12,794 nt of DNA. Origin: CAYLNH01 sp964384625. Lineage in GTDB: Bacteria; Verrucomicrobiota; Lentisphaeria; JABSQK01. Every line of letters begins with the position of its first letter. The first letter of the stretch is position 1. The notes below the pieces were generated by a model. The model worked only from the letters and a program-made list of their open reading frames with translations, was not told where the DNA came from and did no database searches. The DNA lies in the NCBI GenBank assembly GCA_964384625.1, contig CAYLNH010000214.1:1-12794 (forward strand), given 5' to 3'. Both the position numbers and the translations under genes were made by a program. This document shows, piece after piece, positions 7,127 to 12,794 of the stretch.

Positions 7127-7887
7127 GAACACCGCGGTTTACCCTGATCGAATTGCTGGTGGCGGTCGCGATCATCGCGATCCTGGCCAGCATGCTGCTC
7201 CCGGTGCTCGGCCGCGCGCGCGCCACCGCAAAGCTCACCCAGTGCCTGGTCAACGGCAAGCAACTGGTGCAGTATCCCGTCCTTTACAGCGACGACTATG
7301 ACGGTCTCGTCTACACCAAATTCGTGCACTACAATCCCGTCAGCATGACGTCGAACCCCAACGGTATCATCTGGCCGCAGGTCTTCGAAAACCACTATGA
7401 CATGCCGCTGGATCTGGTGCACTGTCCGTCCAAACCGCCCGGTGAAGCCTACGCTTGGGGTTATGTGCGGATTTCCGTGCCCTCGACCATCGACCACAAC
7501 CCGGAAATGGGCGCCTGGCAATGGGAATACTTCGTCAAGGCCCGGCGCCTCAGGAATCCGGCAGCGAAGCACCTCTACAGTGAGTTTTCAACGGGGTTCA
7601 CGGACTTCGGCGGGACCGATTACTACTATGCCGGCTGCAACTTCGGCGGTATGACCCGTCACGCATTCGACACCTGGTGGGCCGGCGGCACGTTGTTCGA
7701 CAAGACCTACGCGGCCAATCACTACGTCAAACCGAATAACCAGATGATGTTGACCCCGTTTGTCTTGAGCGATACGCAAAGCAAGACCAACGCCGCCTAC
7801 TGGGACGGTCATTGTGAATCGGTCAACCGGCTGACCTGGTTCCTGTGGGCGGAAACAGCCGGAGACTGCCCTTGGTCGAACTACTGA
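7123..7887 (+). CDS. Prepilin-like protein with N-terminal methylation-type signal (second copy)
   Basis: A 254-residue protein. FTLIELLVAVAIIAILASML forms the pilin-type helix, with Glu10 at mature +5. The residue before the expected cut is Arg5 rather than Gly. The C-terminus has TNAAYWDGHCESV (222-234), the N..yxDGH motif of the PVC DUF1559/H-X9-DG family. The middle is rich in Tyr, His, Trp and Asn. It starts inside the stop codon of the lipoprotein gene (ATGA at 7123), so the two are probably translationally coupled. It shares the helix and end motif with the first copy, but the bodies are divergent, so they are not a recent duplication. It is probably an envelope-anchored pseudopilin-like protein; no pilus ATPase or secretin is in the window. 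Confidence 0.88.
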   Translation: MRTPRFTLIELLVAVAIIAILASMLLPVLGRARATAKLTQCLVNGKQLVQYPVLYSDDYDGLVYTKFVHYNPVSMTSNPNGIIWPQVFENHYDMPLDLVHCPSKPPGEAYAWGYVRISVPSTIDHNPEMGAWQWEYFVKARRLRNPAAKHLYSEFSTGFTDFGGTDYYYAGCNFGGMTRHAFDTWWAGGTLFDKTYAANHYVKPNNQMMLTPFVLSDTQSKTNAAYWDGHCESVNRLTWFLWAETAGDCPWSNY

Positions 7888-7921
7888 ATTCGCATCAGCA
7901 CCACAACACCGGAGTACCACC

Positions 7922-8638
7922 ATGCAAATGCTCTTCGATCAGTTCCTCAGCGGCGGCCCGATCATGTGGCCGATCCTGTTCTGTTCCATCGTCACCTGGG
8001 CCATCATCATCGAGCGCGCCATCCATCTGCGCCAGCGCCGATTCATTGATGAGGACGAGCTTGAGCCCGTACTCAAGGCGCTCGACGCCGGCGAACTGGA
8101 AACAGCCGAACGCGAAGCCGGCAACGGCAAGAGCCTGGCCGCCGCCATCATCGCCCAGGGCATCGATGAGTTCCGCTTTCTGGCGGCCGATCTGGAGACG
8201 GCCTTGACGGGTGCCGCGGAACGCCGGCTGAAACAGGTTTGGGACCATATGATTATCCTGAACACCGGCGGGCGGGTCGCCATCCTGCTCGGTCTGCTGG
8301 GCACGGTCGTCGGCATGGTCGGCGGCTTCCGCACGCTGACAGCCGCCGGCGTCGACAAGCAGCAGGTAGCCGCGGCCATCAGTGTCGCCTTGATCACCAC
8401 CGTCGGCGGCATGGTCGTGGCGATCCCCGCCGTGATCGGAGAAGCCCTCTTGCGGGCGAAGATCCGGAAGATCACCGACGAGACCGAGGAGGTCCTGATG
8501 GCCACGCTGAAGGCGGCCGCGAAGGGCGGCGTCAGCCGGGAAGCGCTGCCGGCAGCCGTAGAGAAAGCCGCCGCCGCGCCGACGTCGCCGACTGCCCTCG
8601 CGGAGCGCGTCGACAAGGTCGTGCAGGAGGCGCTATGA
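7922..8638 (+). CDS. exbB: ExbB/TolQ/MotA-family proton channel
   Basis: A 238-residue inner-membrane protein. Three membrane segments are visible: about 12-34 (GPIMWPILFCSIVTWAIII, then ERAIHL), about 115-136 (GGRVAILLGLLGTVVGMVGGF) and about 150-174 (ISVALITTVGGMVVAIPAVI). The cytoplasmic loop lies between the first two. The GLLGTVVGM and TTVGGMVVAIPA signatures are those of ExbB/TolQ, which form a pentameric channel with ExbD inside and turn the proton gradient into motion of a TonB or TolA partner. A tail of about 60 charged and Ala-rich residues follows. GGAG lies 7 nt before the ATG. Its stop overlaps the exbD start. ExbB is preferred over TolQ because no TolA, TolB or Pal is nearby, but the partner is atypical. 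Confidence 0.95.
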   Translation: MQMLFDQFLSGGPIMWPILFCSIVTWAIIIERAIHLRQRRFIDEDELEPVLKALDAGELETAEREAGNGKSLAAAIIAQGIDEFRFLAADLETALTGAAERRLKQVWDHMIILNTGGRVAILLGLLGTVVGMVGGFRTLTAAGVDKQQVAAAISVALITTVGGMVVAIPAVIGEALLRAKIRKITDETEEVLMATLKAAAKGGVSREALPAAVEKAAAAPTSPTALAERVDKVVQEAL

Positions 8639-9066
8639 AACTGCAGATCGCCGAACCCGGCCGCAACCGGCTCGACCTGACCCCGTTGATCGACATCATC
8701 TTCCAGCTGGTCATCTTTTTCATGATCGCCAGTACCTTCGTCGAGGACTACGGCTTCAATATTCACCTGCCGCAGGCCAGCAAGCCGGACGTTATTCCCG
8801 CCGAAAACGCGATGTGGGTGCTGGTCCGCGACGACGGCGCCGTCGCCGCCAAACCCGGCGCCGCGGACTATGCGAATCCCGAGGACCTGGTGGCCGATCT
8901 CCGGCGCTACGCCGAAAACCAGGCCCGGGACCGCCGGCCCGCGGTAGTCGTCATCAAGGCCGATCGCAGCACGCCGTACGAACGGGTTATTCAGGTCTGG
9001 AACGCCGCCCGGCTGGCGGGCATCGGCAACGTCAGTTTCAAACTGGAGCACAAACCCCGTGGCTAG
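8635..9066 (+). CDS. exbD: ExbD/TolR-family motor subunit
   Basis: A 143-residue protein with one membrane helix (about 15-36) carrying the essential Asp (Asp20 in LTPLIDIIFQLVIFFM), the protonatable residue of this family. A periplasmic domain follows (about 40-140), including PAVVVIKADRSTPYERVIQVW, a typical ExbD/TolR signature. It is the second stator subunit and works with the ExbB encoded just before it. Its ATG overlaps the exbB stop (ATGA), with AGGAGG 4 nt upstream. Its own stop lies inside the next gene, whose GTG start is at 9059, giving an 8-nt overlap. Coupled translation of exbB, exbD and the TonB-like gene argues that all three make one complex. Confidence 0.95.
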   Translation: MKLQIAEPGRNRLDLTPLIDIIFQLVIFFMIASTFVEDYGFNIHLPQASKPDVIPAENAMWVLVRDDGAVAAKPGAADYANPEDLVADLRRYAENQARDRRPAVVVIKADRSTPYERVIQVWNAARLAGIGNVSFKLEHKPRG

Positions 9067-12000
9067 CTCGTCCGTAATCCATTCCTCCCGCCGCGGCGGG
9101 AAGCGACTGCAGCGTTTTGTCGTCGTCTCTATCCTGATTCATGTCGCCGTGTTGATCGGCATTCGTTTTGACGCGGTGAAGGAGACGCTGCGCGAGGTCC
9201 CCGTCGTCAGGGAGTTCCTGGACGAACCCGTCTCCGAAGCGCTGACCGCAGAGGAGCAGGAAGAACGGCGCGAAGAACAGGAACGCGCCGCGCAGGAAGC
9301 GATCGCCGCAGCCCTGGAAGACGCCGTCAAGGAAGTCCTCAAAGAGGACGAGTCAGAACGTACGCTCGAGGATTTCGTCGACCATCGGCGGCCCGCGGAC
9401 GAGCGCGAGAAGGCCCGGGACGAACTCGCCGAGAGTATCCGGAAGGACGTTCGTACGGCACTCGACAAGGCGGCGGCAAGACTCGCCGTGGACCAGGCAG
9501 AAGCCGAAATGACGGCCGCCGAAGAGAAGCTTGAAGCAACCGACAACAGCGATCCGGAAGCGGCGAGCATTGAGGACCGCCTCGCATCTCTGCAGCAAGA
9601 GGCCCGGGAGCTCACGCGCCGGAAACTCGAAGAACTTGGACAGGGCGAGGCGCGCCGCCAACAGATCGAGAACGATCTGCGCCGCGACTTCGGACGACTC
9701 ACCGGAGACACCGTCGATAAGGCCACCGCGGAGGAGTTGTTCTCTGAGCTTCGGCGTGAATTGATGCCGAAAATGATCAGGAATGCCGAAGCCATGGCCA
9801 ACCCGCAGGCGGAAGCCGCGGACTTTGAACTGGACCGCCAGATGCTTCGGGAGGACATGCGAACCGCATTGCCGGCGACAATTGAAAAGCTTATCGCCCG
9901 TGAAGCCGCTGAAACGCTGAAGAACAGCTTCGTCCCCAAGCTGGCAGAGGCGTATCGCAAGCAGATTTCAGCCCGCATCGACAAACCCGTTGCCAGGCAG
10001 CTCGCCAGGGAACAGCAGGCCGCAGCCGCCGAAACAGACAGTGCCCGTGGCGCTGCCCGGCAGGCGCTGCAGCAGGCCGCGGCGAACCTGCAGCAGGCGC
10101 AGCAGGCGCTGGCCCGAGCCCAGAAGGAACAGATCAAAACCGCTGCCGGCAAGAATGACCCGGCCGTCGCCAAGCACCTCGGCGACGGCTCCCGCCAGCT
10201 TGAGCAGGCCCTCAAGTCAACAGCGGAAGCCGGCCGGAAGGCCGACGCGATTCCCCAACTCGCCGAGGCAATTGAACAACGCCGACAGCAACAGGGCGCC
10301 GCCGCACAACAACGTCTTCAAGAGGCCATGGCGAATGCCGCCACCGGCAAGCAGGGCAAGCAGACGGCCGCCACCGGCAAGCAGGGCAAGCAGACGGCCG
10401 CCACCGGCAAGCAGGGCAAGCNNNNNNNNNNNNNNNNNNNNNNNNNNNNNNNNNNNNNNNNNNNNNNNNNNNNNNNNNNNNNNNNNNNNNNNNNNNNNNN
10501 NNNNNNNNNNNNNNNNNNNNNAGACGGCCGCCACCGGCAAACAAGGGAAAGCGCCGACCAAGGCGGAACGAATTGCGGCGGCCAAGGCCGCCGTAACGGA
10601 ATTCCGGAACGCCCTCGACGAGGCTCGGCAACTCGCCGGCGATAGAACATTGCGGTCGACGGACGCCCGCCAACTGGATTCCGCCATCGGCCACGTCGCC
10701 CGACAGCGGTTGCCGCAAGCGGTGGAAACGGGATTACTGAAGGACTTTGAGAAGCATGGTCTCGCCACCCAGACGAAACAAGCGGCGGCACTCTTCGCCC
10801 GGGAGAGCCGTCGCGTTCGCCTGCGCTCCGGGGAACTGCACAAGGAATTCGTCCGGCGGGCGCAGGAGGTCCTCAAGACAGAGGTGCCGCCCGCGGTGAA
10901 GGCCGGTGAAACCGGCGCCCGAGGCGCACAGAGTTTGACGGCCGCGGCCGACGGCAAGGAGGCTGAAGCCGACGCGAAACAAGTCGCCGAACTGGCAGAG
11001 AGAGCGCAGGCGACAGTGGACAGGGGTATGAACAAGCTTACCAACGTCGCCTCGCGTCAGGCCCGGGACGCCTTTGCCGCGGCGCTGAAAGACGCAATGG
11101 ACAGCGGCAAGGTCAAACAACTGCGGCAGCTCATGGAGCAAACTCAACGTTCCATGCGCGAAGTTCATTGGCTGGCGTCAGCCGAGAATGACCGCCATGT
11201 CGCGCCATCAGCCGGCGGCGACAAGGACGCGCCATCAGCCGGCAGCGAAAAAGGCTCGCCCTCTGCGGGGGGCGAAAGCGGCGGTGGCCGCTACGAAAAG
11301 ACCAGAAAGCTCGCCGCCCGCGATGGCACGCCGGCGTTGGCTGTCGACGCGCTCGCTGCAGACGATGTGGTCAGACGCGAAAGACAGAAACAGTTTGCCA
11401 GGTGTCCCATCCTTCTCGTTCCGACGCAAACGGTGAAGACCGCAGCTCTCGAGAAAGATGCGAACGCGGAAGTCAAGCCGCCGTATCAGCCGCCCTTCAA
11501 AACCAAGGTCTTCGCGGTCGCCCCGCTGGTGACCAAAAACCGAATCCGTGTCGACGGTGACCTGTCCGACTGGGCCGGTATCCGGACGGTTCCGTTCCGG
11601 GGCGTCAAGGAAGGACAGGAGCGGCCGGCAGTTCGCGTGGCCTGGCGACTCGAAGGTCTTTATGTCGCTATCTCCGCCGCGAATCCGGACAATAAGATCA
11701 CCAAGGCCGACATCGGCGCCTATTGGCACGGCGACGCCAGTGAAATCTGGCTGGATATGCCGAACCTGAAACGCGGCAACCGTGCCGCAAGCAAAGGCGG
11801 TACGCACCAGTTTGCACTCTTCCCCTTCGGCTGGCGCGATGAATCGCTCTACGGCTTGGAGTACGGCGTACATAACGGCAAGGGCTTCGAGTTCGTCAAA
11901 TACGTCAAAGCCGCCGATCTCGGAATGGCTGCCCGGCAGGTTGATAAGGGCTGGGACCTGGAGGTGTTTTTCCCGGCCGGCCGGCTGGCGAAACCGGCGC

Positions 12001-12530
12001 CGCAATTGGGCCGTTTCATCGGCATGGACGTGTCGATTGCCCACGGCAAAGGCATCTCCTATTGGGCCGGCGGCTTTGCCTCCTCCTGGAACTGTCCGGC
12101 CGCCTGGGGCGACGTCCTCCTCGGCGGTTCGGATGCCAGGATCCATGTGCGCACCGATTCCGAAAGCAAATGGGATCAGCCCGAGCCGATCCTCGAGATC
12201 GGCCGGCAACTGCAGGTCCAGGTGCATGACGCGGACATGGACCGGGACCCGAAAGCGCCCGACAAACTGCGCGTCACCGTGACGGCCGACTCCGGCGACA
12301 AGGAGATCCTGGTCGTCGAAGAAACAGCTGCCGACAGCGGCGTCTTCGAAGGCCGCATCGCCACGATCCTGACCATCGGCGCCGCCACCGCCGACGTCCT
12401 CGAATGCTACGAGGGCGACCGGCTGCGGGTGCAGTACACCGACCGCATGCGCACCACCGGCCCCAGCCGGGAAGTGGTCACGGCGAAAGTCCGCACTGCG
12501 ATCGGGGTGGTCGCCGCCGGGCAAAAATGA
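9059..12530 (+). CDS. Giant TonB-like protein with coiled coil, CBM9-like and Ig-like domains
   Basis: At least 1123 residues once the gap is closed. Domains in order: cytoplasmic basic start; membrane helix about 18-36 with Ser24 and His28 spaced as in TonB's Ser16/His20; charged Ala/Glu/Arg/Gln coiled coil about 60-450; TAATGKQGKQ repeats; more helical sequence about 465-670; a Pro/Ser/Ala/Gly linker 682-708; a CBM9-like sugar-binding domain about 785-985 (RIRVDGDLSDW, HGDASEIWLDMPN, HQFALFPFG, GWDLEVFFPAGRL, WGDVLLG); and an Ig-like beta domain about 993-1120. I see no TonB C-terminal domain or TonB-box binding region. It starts at GTG, with GGAG 10 nt upstream, inside exbD. The frame differs by one across the 100-N gap, but c|ag rejoins as CAG in frame, so one gene is intended. 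Likely role: motor-driven rod carrying a glycan-binding head. A TolA-like role is the main alternative. Confidence 0.85.
10337..10550 (+). repeat. In-frame 30-bp coding tandem repeat (TAATGKQGKQ)
   Basis: Units start at 10337, 10367 and 10397, nearly identical at DNA level, and another lies at 10527-10550 after the gap. Each encodes a decapeptide of the AATGKQGKQT type. The last copy differs at silent third positions (aaa caa ggg aaa for aag cag ggc aag), as expected at the edge of a homogenised array. The true copy number is unknown because the gap lies inside. The peptide is strongly basic and contrasts with the mixed-charge coiled coil before it. Confidence 0.95.
10422..10521. other. Assembly gap of 100 Ns, size unknown
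   Basis: Exactly 100 Ns, the standard placeholder length. The left flank ends ...GGCAAGC and the right begins AGACGGCC; joined directly they continue the 30-bp repeat perfectly. The real missing length is therefore likely zero or a multiple of 30 bp, which restores the reading frame (100 is not divisible by 3). Confidence 0.95.
11202..11282 (+). repeat. Three 27-bp coding repeats, Pro/Ser/Ala/Gly linker
   Basis: Three nine-residue units in frame: APSAGGDKD, APSAGSEKG and SPSAGGESG, followed by Gly-Gly. The first two are close at DNA level and the third has diverged. They form a flexible linker between the helical rod and the part leading to the sugar-binding domain. Confidence 0.85.
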
Positions 12531-12538
12531 GCGGCCTG

Positions 12539-12562
12539 AGGCGCTCCGGCAGTTCGGCGCCT
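12539..12562 (+). terminator. Weak hairpin after the last operon gene
   Basis: AGGCGC (12539-12544) can pair with GCGCCT (12557-12562) around a 12-nt loop, 8 bp after the stop. No T-run follows, so it is not a classical intrinsic terminator; it may only stabilise the 3' end. Confidence 0.3.
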
Positions 12563-12794
12563 AGATGGGCTCGGCGTAAGTTTTCCAGCCGGGGACGGCG
12601 GCCAGGCGCCGGTCCGGGAAGGCGCCGTCGAACAAGCGATGCGAGCATCGTGTTTCGCCGTCAACGCCGCCGGCCGGATGCCTGGACCCGCTCGCCGAGT
12701 TGCCCGTTTTCTGGCTCGGGGGGGCGTTGGCGAAATGGGTATGTGCTGCAGCACACAACCCTTCCGCCGCCTGCCGCGAGCCTCGAACCCCGGG
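12561..12794 (-). CDS. Possible 3' end of an unidentified minus-strand gene
   Basis: One minus-strand frame stays open from the right edge to a TAG at 12561-12563, 77 codons. The last part, about 35 codons ending LFDGAFPDRRLAAVPGWKTYAEPI by frame (residues FPDRRLAAVPGW are the most protein-like), has the G/C-rich third positions of the coding genes here. The earlier part is less convincing, and a run of seven G (12719-12725) could hide a frame error. I do not recognise the product. If real, it converges on the operon, sharing the hairpin at 12539-12562. A non-coding region is equally possible. Confidence 0.3.
   Translation of the reverse strand, partial: PGVRGSRQAAEGLCAAAHTHFANAPPSQKTGNSASGSRHPAGGVDGETRCSHRLFDGAFPDRRLAAVPGWKTYAEPI
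12737..12761. repeat. Perfect 14-bp palindrome with flanking arms
   Basis: TGTGCTGCAGCACA (12742-12755) is a perfect palindrome, extended by GGGT (12737-12740) and ACCC (12758-12761) with a small asymmetry between. It could be a dyad operator or an RNA hairpin. No gene start can be tied to it within the window. Confidence 0.5.

Noticed and set aside
7922..9066. Reading the motor genes as MotA/MotB or TolQ/TolR
   Set aside because: The second gene is ExbD/TolR-sized, lacks a MotB peptidoglycan-binding OmpA-like domain, and no TolA, TolB or Pal is next to it; ExbB/ExbD is the best fit, though TolQ/TolR cannot be fully excluded.
9139..10215. Minus-strand open frame rich in Ser, Arg and Ala
   Set aside because: It is the antisense of the Ala/Glu/Arg/Gln coiled coil, whose codon make-up creates long Ser/Arg-rich shadows.
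9990..10421. Alternative start of a separate second gene in the frame used after the N gap
   Set aside because: Before the gap this frame gives Arg/Ser/Pro-rich nonsense. The post-gap frame joins the 9059 gene once the placeholder length is corrected.
10337..10550. 30-bp repeats considered as a CRISPR array
   Set aside because: Repeats are directly contiguous with no spacers, lie in frame inside a gene and encode a regular decapeptide.
11235..12524. Long minus-strand open frame opposite the CBM9-like and Ig-like domains
   Set aside because: The + strand frame has clear domain motifs; this one has none and is a codon-bias shadow.
1..12794. tRNA or rRNA genes
   Set aside because: No tRNA-like T-arm/acceptor combination or conserved rRNA segment was seen; the GGTTCGAGG on the minus strand near 12785 lacks a matching cloverleaf in the window.

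Overview
The window is GC-rich DNA, most likely from a metagenome-assembled scaffold: it contains exactly 100 Ns, the usual placeholder for a gap of unknown size. Gene content suggests the Planctomycetes-Verrucomicrobia-Lentisphaerae group. A GntR-type regulator with a LacI-like sensor domain sits next to short prepilin-like proteins (FTLIELLVVIAIIAILA start, N/Y..(E/D)GH end) and TIM-barrel hydrolase-like proteins, a combination I associate with Lentisphaerota-type genomes. This placement is an inference.

Layout. Positions 1-394 are the 3' part of a group II intron on the + strand. Its reverse transcriptase/maturase gene has lost the middle, including the catalytic YADD region, but domains V and VI look intact. 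Its 3' end lies a few bases beyond the stop codon of a minus-strand gene for an exported MsrA-MsrB methionine sulfoxide reductase fusion (401-1543). A 292-bp divergent intergenic region follows, with a near-consensus sigma70 promoter (TTGACA-N17-TATTGT) overlaid by inverted repeats.

From 1836 to 12530 everything is on the + strand and tightly packed, with several start/stop overlaps, so it reads as one operon: GntR/LacI-type regulator, prepilin-like protein, exported TIM-barrel hydrolase-like protein, its tandem paralog (probable lipoprotein with an extra C-terminal beta domain), second prepilin-like protein, ExbB, ExbD, and a very large TonB-like protein. This last protein has a TonB-type membrane anchor (Ser and His four residues apart in the helix), a long charged coiled coil, a Lys/Gln/Gly decapeptide repeat (where the assembly gap lies), a Pro/Ser/Ala/Gly linker, a CBM9-like carbohydrate-binding domain and an Ig-like C-terminal domain. 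I see no ordinary TonB C-terminal domain.

Working model (inference): the regulator senses a sugar or sugar-like ligand and controls an envelope system. Secreted hydrolase-like proteins and pseudopilin-like surface proteins engage a glycan, while an ExbB/ExbD proton-driven motor moves or tensions a long periplasm-spanning rod tipped with a sugar-binding domain. I do not know a described system with this arrangement, and it is the most interesting item here. The last 264 bp hold a weak hairpin, a perfect 14-bp palindrome and possibly the 3' end of a minus-strand gene.
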